Of a DNA stretch of 64,000 nucleotides, positions 27,160 to 35,076 are shown piece after piece. The stretch's first letter is position 1, and the number at the start of each line of letters is the position of its first letter. Made by a program: the position numbers and the translations under genes. The notes below the pieces were generated by a model, which was given only the letters and a program-made list of their open reading frames with translations, was not told the DNA's origin and did no database searches. Origin of the DNA: CAJWPI01 sp964635015 (GTDB lineage: Bacteria > Pseudomonadota > Gammaproteobacteria > Magnimaribacterales > Magnimaribacteraceae); contig CAZWMS010000004.1 of NCBI GenBank assembly GCA_964635015.1, positions 1-64,000 on the forward strand. Reading direction: 5' to 3'.

Positions 27160-27443
27160 GGCTTCCTAGAAAAATTTATGAATTTCATTTCAGTGACTTT
27201 AGGAGGTCTCATCCCAAGACCTTCAGTTGCTAATTTTCTAAGATTTGTCTGATTTCTTAAGTACTCAACTTCTTCAATTAAAATATTTGCTTTGAAAGAC
27301 AATTCAGAGTTAATAGACCTTAAACTGTCTAAGTTAGAATAAGATTTTCTATAATCGTAGGTTTGACCTATGAAATAAAGTGAACTTACAAAAAATGTTA
27401 ATGAGAAGAGAGATAATATAAAAATTTTGAAATTTATATTCAT
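27156..27443 (-). CDS. ftsL: Cell division protein FtsL
   Basis: Small bitopic divisome protein, 95 aa, partner of FtsB. A transmembrane helix at about residues 7-27 is followed by a short coiled coil (SINSELSFKANILIEEVEYLRNQ as one amphipathic stretch) and the ending LATEGLGMRPP, resembling the conserved A-x-E-x-LGM motif. Identification rests on this and on its location 1 bp after rsmH. The next gene is ftsQ, not ftsI as in the usual order. Confidence 0.88.
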   Translation of the reverse strand: MNINFKIFILSLFSLTFFVSSLYFIGQTYDYRKSYSNLDSLRSINSELSFKANILIEEVEYLRNQTNLRKLATEGLGMRPPKVTEMKFINFSRKP

Positions 27444-27444
27444 T

Positions 27445-28314
27445 TTAAGCTACCTTCTCTGCTACTCTAAGGATAGCACTTCTACTTCTTGGGTTTCTTT
27501 TTAACTCCTCTTTGGTGGGTTTAAGGGGTTTTTTTATTACAAGTCTCAGTTCCTTTTGTTTATCTAAATCTTTTCCCAATAAGAACCTCTTAACCATCCT
27601 ATCCTCAATTGAATGGAAACTAATTACTATTAACCTGCCTCCCTCCTTTAAAACTTTAGCTGTAGATTCTAAGGCAGCTTTCAGTTCAAAAATCTCGTTG
27701 TTTATCTTCATTCGTATTGCCCTAAAAACATTTGTAGCTGGATGTCTCTTACCTCTTCTAGATTTACATCTCTTAACAATTTCTGAAAGATCTTCTGTTG
27801 AATTTATGGGTTCTTTTTCCCTATTATTACAAATTAATTTTGCAATTTTCCTTGAGGCTCTTTCATTGCCAAACTCCCAAAGAACATCTTCAATTTCTTT
27901 TTTATTAGCTTTACTCAACCACTGACTTGCTGTAATACCTTCAGATTGATTTATCCTCATATCCAAAGGTCCTGTCTTTTGAAAACTAAAGCCTCTTGAA
28001 GAATCTTCTAATTGATTAGAAGAAATACCTAAATCTAAAAGGACTCCACTGACGCTTTCTTGCTTTGCAAAGTCTGATAATTTTCCGAAACTTGAATTAA
28101 AAAAACTAAATCTCTTGTCATGAGAACTTAAATTTTCTGCAATTTTTTCTGACTCAGGATCCTTATCTAAGGCTTTAAGTATACCTCCAGAGGAAAGAGT
28201 CTGTAGTATGCGTATTGAATGCCCACCCAAACCGAAGGTACAATCTATATACATACCTTCTCTATCAATAATTAAATTCTCTAAAACTTCGTCTACCATT
28301 ACAGCCTCATGCAT
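27445..28314 (-). CDS. rsmH: 16S rRNA (cytosine1402-N4)-methyltransferase RsmH
   Basis: SAM-dependent methyltransferase acting on C1402 of 16S rRNA, together with RsmI, which is encoded nearby. 289 aa from ATG 28314, which gives MHEAVMVDEVL, matching the family N-terminus; a start 21 codons upstream would run 53 bp into mraZ. Motifs: YIDCTFGLGGHS, LLDLGISSNQLEDSSRGFSF and ISFHSIEDRMVKRFL. It lies 10 bp after mraZ. Confidence 0.96.
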   Translation of the reverse strand: MHEAVMVDEVLENLIIDREGMYIDCTFGLGGHSIRILQTLSSGGILKALDKDPESEKIAENLSSHDKRFSFFNSSFGKLSDFAKQESVSGVLLDLGISSNQLEDSSRGFSFQKTGPLDMRINQSEGITASQWLSKANKKEIEDVLWEFGNERASRKIAKLICNNREKEPINSTEDLSEIVKRCKSRRGKRHPATNVFRAIRMKINNEIFELKAALESTAKVLKEGGRLIVISFHSIEDRMVKRFLLGKDLDKQKELRLVIKKPLKPTKEELKRNPRSRSAILRVAEKVA

Positions 28315-28324
28315 GTTTGACTCA

Positions 28325-28804
28325 CTAAAAGGGTATCTCTTCAAGGTTTTGAGGTAAATTTTCAAGCAGATCTTCACCTTCCACCTGAAATCCTAATTCT
28401 TTTCTTTTCCAATTTTCTAAACTCCACAATTCAAATTTAGATCCCATTCCTACTAAAGCTATCTGACTTTTAGGTTTAATGTTTACAAATTCTCTTAATA
28501 ATTGGGGAATGAGTAACGACATTCTTTCTGAAACTTGAAAATCTATTACTGAAGCATTGCCAAGAATTTTTCTTTGCATAGATCGAGTCTTTGGATTTAA
28601 GCCTCCTAAGGACTCAAATTTGGAAGAGATTTCATTCCATAATTTACCTGGATAAATCAGCAAGCAAGGGTATTGGGGATCCTTTGTTATTGCCAAAATA
28701 CCCTCACAGCTTTGTTTGAGCAGATCTCTATATTTTGCAGGAATAACTATCCTTCCCTTTGAATCCACTGTAAGGGAACTTGTTCCATAAATTTTTAAGC
28801 TCAC
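28325..28804 (-). CDS. mraZ: Transcriptional regulator MraZ
   Basis: AbrB-fold DNA-binding protein that autoregulates the dcw cluster. 159 aa with two swapped-hairpin repeats: VDSKGRIVIPAKYRDLL (about 13-29) and the second copy around SERMSLLIPQLLREF. The start is GTG at 28804 (MSLKIYG). Only a weak ribosome-binding site was seen. It is the first gene of the minus-strand dcw array, with a strong candidate operator about 50 bp upstream. Confidence 0.95.
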   Translation of the reverse strand: MSLKIYGTSSLTVDSKGRIVIPAKYRDLLKQSCEGILAITKDPQYPCLLIYPGKLWNEISSKFESLGGLNPKTRSMQRKILGNASVIDFQVSERMSLLIPQLLREFVNIKPKSQIALVGMGSKFELWSLENWKRKELGFQVEGEDLLENLPQNLEEIPF

Positions 28805-28853
28805 TTTTTCTCAAAATTTTTCTATTCATTTAAGAATAGTACTTTTTTTAAGT

Positions 28854-28880
28854 ACACTTTTACACACTTTTACACACTTT
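28854..28880 (-). promoter_or_regulatory. Candidate MraZ operator: three AAAGTGT boxes at 10-bp spacing
   Basis: The plus strand carries ACACTTT at 28854-28860, 28864-28870 and 28874-28880, so the minus strand has three AAAGTGT boxes exactly 10 bp apart. A degraded fourth copy (AACATTT on the plus strand) may lie at 28884-28890. MraZ binds tandem direct repeats upstream of its own gene: AAAGTG(T/G) boxes in Mollicutes and TGGG-type boxes in E. coli. The place, 50 bp upstream of the mraZ start, and the helical-turn spacing fit an autoregulatory site. Confidence 0.75.
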
Positions 28881-28977
28881 TTAAACATTTACAACTATTT
28901 GTTACTGACTTAATACACTTAAGTAGTTAATATTAAAAAACTCATTTATTTAAGATATTCTTGGAGTTCTAAGGGAG

Positions 28978-29310
28978 GTGAGCTAACCTATAAGCCGGGT
29001 TCTGTCTTGGATAATCATTCATCTAGATCTTGTGTCACCACAAGACTCAAGCGACCTACCCAGGTTCAGTGTGGGCACACTATTGAACCTCTATTTGGTC
29101 TTGCTCCAGATGGGGTTTGCAAAGCCATGAAATGTTTCCATTCATGCGGTGTGCTCTTACCACACCTTTTCACCCTTACCTAAAAAAATTTAGGCGGTTT
29201 TTTTCTGTGGCACTTTCCGTAGGTTCACACCTCCCAGGAATTACCTGGCATCTTGCCCTATGGAGCCCGGACTTTCCTCTCCACAAACAGAGTGATTATC
29301 TAGTTAGCTC
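28978..29310 (-). ncRNA. rnpB: RNase P RNA (M1 RNA, bacterial type A)
   Basis: Catalytic RNA that trims tRNA 5' ends. On the minus strand the conserved pieces appear in order: GAGGAAAGTCCGGGCTCC, ATAGGGCA, GCCAGGTAA, AAGGGTGAAA, GGTAAGAGC, CAAGACCAAATAG, GAACCTGGGTAGG, and the 3' AGACAGAACCCGGCTTA. The P1 helix is clear: GAGCTAAC (29310-29303 as GTTAGCTC on plus) pairs with GTTAGCTC at the 3' end (28980-28987 on plus). The exact ends are uncertain by a few bases. It sits between mraZ and rsmI, as I recall for Pseudomonas. Confidence 0.97.
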
Positions 29311-29317
29311 AAATGTA

Positions 29318-29323
29318 ATTATA
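29318..29323 (-). promoter_or_regulatory. -10 element of rnpB promoter
   Basis: The minus strand reads TATAAT, seven bases upstream of the first paired G of RNase P RNA, an ideal distance for transcription start. Upstream candidates for -35 are TTTTGA (17-bp spacer) or TTGAGA (15-bp spacer), inside the end of rsmI. Confidence 0.6.
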
Positions 29324-29354
29324 TACTTAAGAAAAAAATCTCAAAAGCATAAGC

Positions 29355-30191
29355 TTAAGTTTTAGTTTGTTTATAAAGATAGTTCTTACTCATCCCAAGT
29401 ATATTAGAAGCAAGCAAAAGAGCTTTGTTATTAGGTAAATTTTCTAATAATATATTTAAAATTCTTATTTGCTCATCACTTAAATTTTGTAAATGACTTT
29501 TTTTTGATTTATTCTCTAAAATAATCACAAATTCTCCTTTTTTACCAAATTTATCAGACTGAAGCTGTTGTAGTACCCTCTCTACAGTTCCTCTATAAAA
29601 AGTTTCATGCTTTTTGGTCAATTCTCTAGCAACAAAAATAGACCTATCTCCTGTCAAACTATCTAAATCAATCAAGAATTTTTCTATACGTCTACCTGAT
29701 TCAAAAAAAACTATAGTGTTCTTTTCTTTATTAATCTGATCAAAAAACAATTTTTTTAAAGAGCTTTTACGAGGGGGGAAGCCAAAAAAAGAAAATTTGT
29801 CTAGAGGAAAACCTGAAATGCTTAAAGATGATAGTATGGAGGATGGTCCAGGAATGGGTATAATCTTCAGGTTGAGTTCAGCAGCTCTTTTAACTAAGGG
29901 GAATCCAGGGTCAGATATTAAGGGAGTCCCGGCATCACTTATTAAAGAGACATCTAATCCTCTTTGCAGGGCTTTTATAAAATAAGAATATTTACGATTT
30001 TCTGAAAATTTATGAAAAGAAATTAGTTTAGTTTTAATGTCGTAGTGGTTAAATAATTTTTTTGAAATTCTTGTATCTTCTGCTGCACATAAATCACTAT
30101 CCTTTAAGACATTAACGGCTCTAAACGATATATCCTCCAAATTTCCTATTGGAGTTGCTACCACATAAAGTGTTCCTGATTTAGAATCCAT
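29355..30191 (-). CDS. rsmI: 16S rRNA (cytidine1402-2'-O)-methyltransferase RsmI
   Basis: SAM-dependent methyltransferase that 2'-O-methylates C1402 of 16S rRNA, the same nucleotide modified by RsmH. 278 aa from ATG 30191. Motifs: LYVVATPIGNLEDISFRAV, AAEDTR, ISDAGTPLISDPG (about 84-96), PGPSSILSSLSISG and FFESGRRI. The two upstream TTG codons are unlikely starts. It is head to head with the lpoA-like gene, with 7 bp between start codons. Confidence 0.96.
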   Translation of the reverse strand: MDSKSGTLYVVATPIGNLEDISFRAVNVLKDSDLCAAEDTRISKKLFNHYDIKTKLISFHKFSENRKYSYFIKALQRGLDVSLISDAGTPLISDPGFPLVKRAAELNLKIIPIPGPSSILSSLSISGFPLDKFSFFGFPPRKSSLKKLFFDQINKEKNTIVFFESGRRIEKFLIDLDSLTGDRSIFVARELTKKHETFYRGTVERVLQQLQSDKFGKKGEFVIILENKSKKSHLQNLSDEQIRILNILLENLPNNKALLLASNILGMSKNYLYKQTKT

Positions 30192-30198
30192 CAACAAC

Positions 30199-31374
30199 GT
30201 GTATTATTTTACTAAAACTTTAACTTTTCTCTTTCTAATATTAACCATAATAAGTTGTGCGAGTAACCTTAAATTTTCTATAAATAAAGAAAAAAGCGAC
30301 TTTTTTATTGAAAAGCCTGGACTTAAATCAAACTTTAACAGACTTCCTAAGGAAATTAATATTTTCTTATTAAGCTTTGAGAATCCGATACTAACCTCTG
30401 AATTGTTAAACGGCTTAATGAACAACTATTTCTACTACAAGAAGGAGGCTAATTATTCTCCTACTCTAAATATTCAAGATTTAAGTAGAAAAAAAAACAA
30501 ACAATGTGGTTTTGTCAAATATAGAAAAAATTATTCTTTGATTTTTATTTTAGATAAATCCCTAGAGAATATGCCGCCTGACTGCAAAGAAAACTTACTC
30601 TCTCTGAAGGGTCTTTTAGTTCTTTTCGACAGTGAAATAAATATTAACAATCCTAATTTAACTAAATTAGAGGTAAAAAGATTAAATGATTCTAAAGATC
30701 TTCTAAAATATGCTAGGGCACAAGAAGACAAGAATTCTATTATTATTGATGACTTAGAAACTAAAGATAAAAACTTATTGAAAAAAATCTGGAAAGGATT
30801 AGATGGAACTACAGCTAAAACAACTACAGCCCATAAAGGAATAGGGGATGAGGATCTTCTATCAAATATACTTTTAATTGAGCAGAGCAAAGTAAGGGGT
30901 AGAAAACTTTCTAGGGCCGCATCTACTCCAATAGAATATATTCCAAGAAGCAGGCAAGATATTGATCTTCTTATCCTTTCAGTCTCTATTGAGAAAGCTA
31001 GGAGGCTAAAACCTGCCTTAGAGTACAATTTTTCTGAGTCAATTAAGGTATATCTGGTTCCAGATTGGAAATCTAATACAAATTACACTAATTTAGAGCA
31101 AGACCTGGAAGGGTCTATAATAATAGATATGCCTTTCAAATTAAATTCCTTAGCTAGATCCCCTAAAATAGAAGAAGAAAATAGAAATCGACTATTTGCA
31201 ACAGGGTATGATGCCTACGAATTAAGCATTCTATTAAGTTCTTCTATTAAAAAAAGTAATTTTTCTTTCATTGGAATGACTGGAAAACTGAGCGGTGAAT
31301 CTAACAGGGATATATCCAGGAAATCTCTAAAAGTTGCAGTTATAGATGGAGAATTTAAAAGTCTAGGTTATTGA
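30199..31374 (+). CDS. lpoA: LppC-family outer-membrane lipoprotein (LpoA-like PBP1A activator)
   Basis: 391 aa, smaller than E. coli LpoA (678 aa), and apparently keeping a reduced N-terminal part plus the C-terminal periplasmic-binding-like domain. A signal peptide ends in LTIISC, a plausible lipobox, so Cys20 would be lipidated. The C-terminal half matches LpoA: PRSRQDIDLLILSVSIEKARRLKP (cited as RSRQDIDLLIL), RLFATGYDAYEL and a final GMTGKLSG block. LpoA activates PBP1A from the outer membrane. The only possible start is GTG 30199. The 3' end overlaps sspA by 12 bp. Confidence 0.85.
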   Translation: MYYFTKTLTFLFLILTIISCASNLKFSINKEKSDFFIEKPGLKSNFNRLPKEINIFLLSFENPILTSELLNGLMNNYFYYKKEANYSPTLNIQDLSRKKNKQCGFVKYRKNYSLIFILDKSLENMPPDCKENLLSLKGLLVLFDSEININNPNLTKLEVKRLNDSKDLLKYARAQEDKNSIIIDDLETKDKNLLKKIWKGLDGTTAKTTTAHKGIGDEDLLSNILLIEQSKVRGRKLSRAASTPIEYIPRSRQDIDLLILSVSIEKARRLKPALEYNFSESIKVYLVPDWKSNTNYTNLEQDLEGSIIIDMPFKLNSLARSPKIEEENRNRLFATGYDAYELSILLSSSIKKSNFSFIGMTGKLSGESNRDISRKSLKVAVIDGEFKSLGY

Positions 31375-32004
31375 CCTAATATCTCTTTCATCTTCAGAAA
31401 GACTCTCAAGAAAAGCAGGTCTTGTAAGAATAAGCTTCATATATTCATGCAAGGGTCTTGTTTTAGCTTCTTCTTTAATCTCAATACCAACTAATGGCAG
31501 CCTCCACAAAATAGGCGCAATACAGCAGTCAACTAAAGAGAAATCATCTGACATAAAATATGGCTTTTCTTTTAAAATTGAGATTACACTTAAAAGATGA
31601 GACCTAAAGTCCTGTCTTATTTTCTTTTTCTCAGAATCCTTTAAATTATCTTCTAAAAGTTTGTCAAAAAGAGTGCACCAATCTTCTTCTATTCTTTGTA
31701 TAAATAATCTCATATGTGCCCTTGCAACAGGATAAACTGGTAATAATGGTGGATGAGGAAATCTTTCGTCCAGATATTCCATTAATATAACTGAATCATA
31801 CAAACAAACATCTCTATCAATTAGCACGGGAAGAGTGGCATAGGGGCTTAATTCCATTACTTCTTTAGAAATATTCTTTACATCCGAGTTTATTAATTCT
31901 GCAGCAACCCCTTTCTCTTGCATGACTATCCTGACCCTATGACTGTAGTGATCTAAAGGATCTGAAAAAAGTGCCATTGAAGTGCGTCTATTTAGTGATA
32001 CCAT
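31363..32004 (-). CDS. sspA: Stringent starvation protein A
   Basis: RNA polymerase-associated, GST-fold regulator of stationary-phase and stress transcription. 213 aa. The N-terminal thioredoxin-like domain starts MALFSDPLDHYSHRVRIVMQEKG; MEYLDERFPHPPLLPVYPVARA is almost identical to E. coli SspA. It is the last gene of the rplM-rpsI-petABC-sspA run, 17 bp after petC. The usual partner sspB is not present downstream. Confidence 0.96.
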   Translation of the reverse strand: MVSLNRRTSMALFSDPLDHYSHRVRIVMQEKGVAAELINSDVKNISKEVMELSPYATLPVLIDRDVCLYDSVILMEYLDERFPHPPLLPVYPVARAHMRLFIQRIEEDWCTLFDKLLEDNLKDSEKKKIRQDFRSHLLSVISILKEKPYFMSDDFSLVDCCIAPILWRLPLVGIEIKEEAKTRPLHEYMKLILTRPAFLESLSEDERDIRSIT

Positions 32005-32021
32005 CTTTATTTACCCCTTTA

Positions 32022-32834
32022 TCAGTGAATATCCTTCTTAAATTCTCTATAAAGCAAATAGCTAAGAATAGTAAACAGGAGTAAATAGAGAATAACATAT
32101 ACCCCTATATATTCTCTCTTTTCTTTTATAGGATCTGCCATATATGCTAAGAAGTTAGTTAAATCTCTCATACTTAAATTAAATTCTTCTTTTGTTAATT
32201 CGCCACTCCCAGCCTTTGTTTCAAGAAAACCACATTTTAAATCAGTTAAAATTTCTCCGGACAGAGGGTCTTGTTTGAGACCTCCATTATCAGCTACTAA
32301 AGGGATTTCTTTACATACAGATTGTTGCTCGCCTTGCAAGTCAATTAGAACATTTGGCATAGCAGAATTCACATATACTTTATTGTTAACTCCCAAAGAT
32401 CTATCAGGGTCTATATAGAAGCTCTTTAGATAAGTATAGACCCAATCAGCTCCCTTTAAAGATGTCTCCAAAGTTAAATCAGGTGGTGTCACCCCAAACC
32501 AATCTTCTGAATCTCCTTCCTTCATACCAATAGTCATCAAATCACCAATTTTTTGGTCTCCAAATAAAAGATTTTCTTTAAAAAGATCCTCTGGAATACC
32601 TAAGTCCATTGATATCCTTGAATATCTGGCATATTTTAGTGAATGACATCCAAAACAATAATTCACATAAAGCTTTAACCCCCTTTGGAGAGAAGCTTTG
32701 TCTGCTGGATCTATGTTGACTTGATCACAGACTCCTTTATGTAAGCCGTCATTAGAAAGATATTCTCCACAAGCGCCTTCAGATGAACTAATATTGAAAC
32801 TTAGGAAAATAAGAAAAACTAAAAAAATTCTCAT
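32022..32834 (-). CDS. petC: Cytochrome c1 of the bc1 complex
   Basis: Periplasmic haem-c subunit that passes electrons from the Rieske protein to cytochrome c. 270 aa: a signal peptide (about 1-19), one CFGCH haem-binding motif at 60-64 followed by SLKYARYSR, and a C-terminal membrane anchor at about 246-262. A Met for axial ligation is likely in the SAMPNVL region. It overlaps petB by 4 bp. Confidence 0.96.
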   Translation of the reverse strand: MRIFLVFLIFLSFNISSSEGACGEYLSNDGLHKGVCDQVNIDPADKASLQRGLKLYVNYCFGCHSLKYARYSRISMDLGIPEDLFKENLLFGDQKIGDLMTIGMKEGDSEDWFGVTPPDLTLETSLKGADWVYTYLKSFYIDPDRSLGVNNKVYVNSAMPNVLIDLQGEQQSVCKEIPLVADNGGLKQDPLSGEILTDLKCGFLETKAGSGELTKEEFNLSMRDLTNFLAYMADPIKEKREYIGVYVILYLLLFTILSYLLYREFKKDIH

Positions 32835-34069
32835 TTTATGATTATCCTTTCAGGTACTTCAGTACAAGTTTCATATTTAGAATAAATGGGCATTAAAAGA
32901 AAATAAGAAAAATAGAGTATAGTAAATATTTGTGCCCAAAAAGTTCTTGTGGGATTGGGAGTTACTGATCCTAAATAAGTAAGAGCAAAGAAACTTATAA
33001 CAAACAGGAAAAGAAAAGCTTTACTAAAAACCCCTTTATAACGAATCGACTTAACAGGACTTCTATCTAACCAAGGGAGTAAGGCAAAGATAAACATAGC
33101 TGATACCATTACAATAAAACCTAAGAATTTAGCTGTTAATGGACCGATTGGGAAAGTTATTGCTCTTAGCATTGCATAATAAGGTGTGTAATACCAGGCT
33201 GGAACTATATGCTCAGGTGTTTTCAAATTATTAGCAGCTTCATAATTAACATATTCAATCAGATAGCCTCCTCCATCAGGTAAGAAAAATAATACAGAGC
33301 AGAAAAGAATTAAAAATATTCCTATAGCATATAAGTCTTTTACTACATCGTAAGGAAAAAATGGAACAGTATCTAATGGAACTCCATCTTTATCAGTATG
33401 TTTTTTAACATCTATACCTTCCGGATTATTTGATCCAACTTCATGCAAAGCAAGAACATGAACGAATATAACCACTGTTAGAAGAGTGGGTAGTAAAACT
33501 ACATGAAAAGCAAATAATCTATGAAGAGTTATACCAGAAATTAAAAAATCACCTCTTATCCATGTTAAAAGATCTTCTCCGAATATAGGAATGGCACCTA
33601 GTAAAGAGAAAATGACTTGTGCAGCCCAAAACGACATTTGTCCCCATGGAAGAACGTACCCAGTAAAACCTTCGGCTACAAGTAATATATATGTAATCCA
33701 TCCTAACACCCATAGTAGTTCTCTTGGTTTTTGATAAGACCCATACATCATTCCTCTAAACATGTGCATATAAATTAATAAGAAAAAGGCCGAAGATCCT
33801 GTAGTGTGCATATATCTTATAAGCCAGCCGAACTCTACTTCTCTCATTATGTATTGTATCGAAGCAAAAGCTCTGTCTGCAGTAGGTTCGTAGCTCATTA
33901 ATAACCAAATTCCAGATATAAACTGGATTACTAAAACTACTATCAGTAGAACTCCTGCCAAATACCAAAAGTTTTGCCCTATTGGAGCTGGATATTTACT
34001 CAGATGTCTTTCAAAAGTTGCTGATACTGGCAATCTCTGATCAAACCAATGTAAAACTTTTTTGAACAT
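32831..34069 (-). CDS. petB: Cytochrome b of the bc1 complex
   Basis: Inner-membrane quinol oxidase subunit with two haems b. 412 aa, one full-length cytochrome b with about eight helices. Visible: the RYMHTTGSSAFFLLIYMHMFRG helix B with its histidines, GYVLPWGQMSFWAA, and the Qo-site PEWY-equivalent PAWYYTPYYAML (Pro-Ala-Trp-Tyr instead of PEWY, as in a number of proteobacteria). It begins immediately after petA ends and overlaps petC by 4 bp. Confidence 0.97.
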   Translation of the reverse strand: MFKKVLHWFDQRLPVSATFERHLSKYPAPIGQNFWYLAGVLLIVVLVIQFISGIWLLMSYEPTADRAFASIQYIMREVEFGWLIRYMHTTGSSAFFLLIYMHMFRGMMYGSYQKPRELLWVLGWITYILLVAEGFTGYVLPWGQMSFWAAQVIFSLLGAIPIFGEDLLTWIRGDFLISGITLHRLFAFHVVLLPTLLTVVIFVHVLALHEVGSNNPEGIDVKKHTDKDGVPLDTVPFFPYDVVKDLYAIGIFLILFCSVLFFLPDGGGYLIEYVNYEAANNLKTPEHIVPAWYYTPYYAMLRAITFPIGPLTAKFLGFIVMVSAMFIFALLPWLDRSPVKSIRYKGVFSKAFLFLFVISFFALTYLGSVTPNPTRTFWAQIFTILYFSYFLLMPIYSKYETCTEVPERIIIK

Positions 34070-34666
34070 CTAGGTTAACTCCCCGTCCTCTCCAATTACT
34101 AAGATATTTTCACTTTCATAATAGTGGGGGGGGACTGACATGTTTGTTGGAGCTGGAACTCCTGAATAAACTCGACCTGCTAGATCAAACTTAGAACCAT
34201 GGCAGGGGCAGAAGAAACCACCTTGCCAATTATCATCAAATTCATTTGATCCTAATTCTGGATAAAATTTTGGAGCACAGGATAAGTGAGTGCAAACTGC
34301 CTCTAGTACAACTATGTCCTCTCTTCTAGACCTATTTTCGTTCCTGGCATACTCAGGTTGTTGATCTTCTTTCGAGTCTGGATCCAAGAGCCTTGATATA
34401 TTCTGTTTTAGAGCTTTTAGGGATTCAGTAGTGTGCCTGATTATATATATTGGCAATCCCCTCCATTCTACTAACATCATCTCTCCTTTCTCAAGCTTAC
34501 TTATATCAACCTTGGTAGGAGCACCTGCAGCCTGAGCTTTAGCACTTGGTTTTAAGGCTGACAAGAAAGGGATAGCTGCCCCTGCTACGCCCACAGTTCC
34601 CACAACTGAAGTACTTGCAATTAAAAATTTTCTTCTACCTGGGTCTGAAGGATCCTTTGGTTGCAT
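34070..34666 (-). CDS. petA: Rieske iron-sulfur protein of the bc1 complex
   Basis: 2Fe-2S subunit that takes electrons at the Qo site. 198 aa. The N-terminus has a twin-arginine-type signal (GRRKFLIAST) and membrane anchor. The cluster ligands lie in CTHLSC and CPCHGSKFD, followed by the GVPAPTNMSVPP loop. It starts 1 bp after rpsI, so the bc1 genes are likely co-transcribed with rplM-rpsI. Confidence 0.97.
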   Translation of the reverse strand: MQPKDPSDPGRRKFLIASTSVVGTVGVAGAAIPFLSALKPSAKAQAAGAPTKVDISKLEKGEMMLVEWRGLPIYIIRHTTESLKALKQNISRLLDPDSKEDQQPEYARNENRSRREDIVVLEAVCTHLSCAPKFYPELGSNEFDDNWQGGFFCPCHGSKFDLAGRVYSGVPAPTNMSVPPHYYESENILVIGEDGELT

Positions 34667-34667
34667 T

Positions 34668-35054
34668 TTATCTTTTAGAATATTGAGGTCTTTTTCTAGC
34701 CTTTCTTAAACCTACTTTCTTTCTTTCAACTTTTCTAGAATCCCTTGTTAAGTAACCTTCTTTCTTTAAAGTTTGCTTATGTTCCTCATTAAATTTAACA
34801 AGAGCTCTAGCAATACCTAATTGCAAAGCACCTGCCTGACCTGAATTCCCTCCTCCGGACACACTAGCCTCAATGTCAATTTGATCTTGCATCTTAATAG
34901 ATTCTAAAGGCTGCATAACAATCATTTTAGCTACATCTCTTCCAAAGTAATCTTCTAAAGATTTTTTGTTAACAGTTATCTTTCCAGTTCCTTTAGATAA
35001 AAAAACCCTAGCTCTTGATGTTTTCCTTCGCCCTACTGTATTTATTTTATCCAA
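34668..35054 (-). CDS. rpsI: 30S ribosomal protein S9
   Basis: Small-subunit protein whose C-terminal tail reaches the P site. 128 aa. GRRKTSRARVFLSKGTGKI near the N-terminus, SGGGNSGQAGALQLGIARAL in the middle and the C-terminal RKARKRPQYSKR are conserved. The start is TTG at 35054, with AAAGGA upstream; the first ATG is too far inside. It lies 22 bp after rplM. Confidence 0.97.
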   Translation of the reverse strand: MDKINTVGRRKTSRARVFLSKGTGKITVNKKSLEDYFGRDVAKMIVMQPLESIKMQDQIDIEASVSGGGNSGQAGALQLGIARALVKFNEEHKQTLKKEGYLTRDSRKVERKKVGLRKARKRPQYSKR

Positions 35055-35076
35055 TTCTTTTCCTTTATTAAGCCTA

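Noticed and set aside
28315..28377. Longer RsmH start inside mraZ
   Set aside because: The extra 21 residues do not resemble RsmH, and ATG 28314 gives the conserved N-terminus.
29117..29365. Plus-strand open reading frame of 82 codons over the RNase P RNA gene
   Set aside because: It lies antisense to rnpB, whose conserved sequence explains the region fully; the frame has no protein features.
30531..31028. Minus-strand frame of 165 codons inside the lpoA-like gene
   Set aside because: Serine/leucine-rich shadow of the conserved plus-strand frame.
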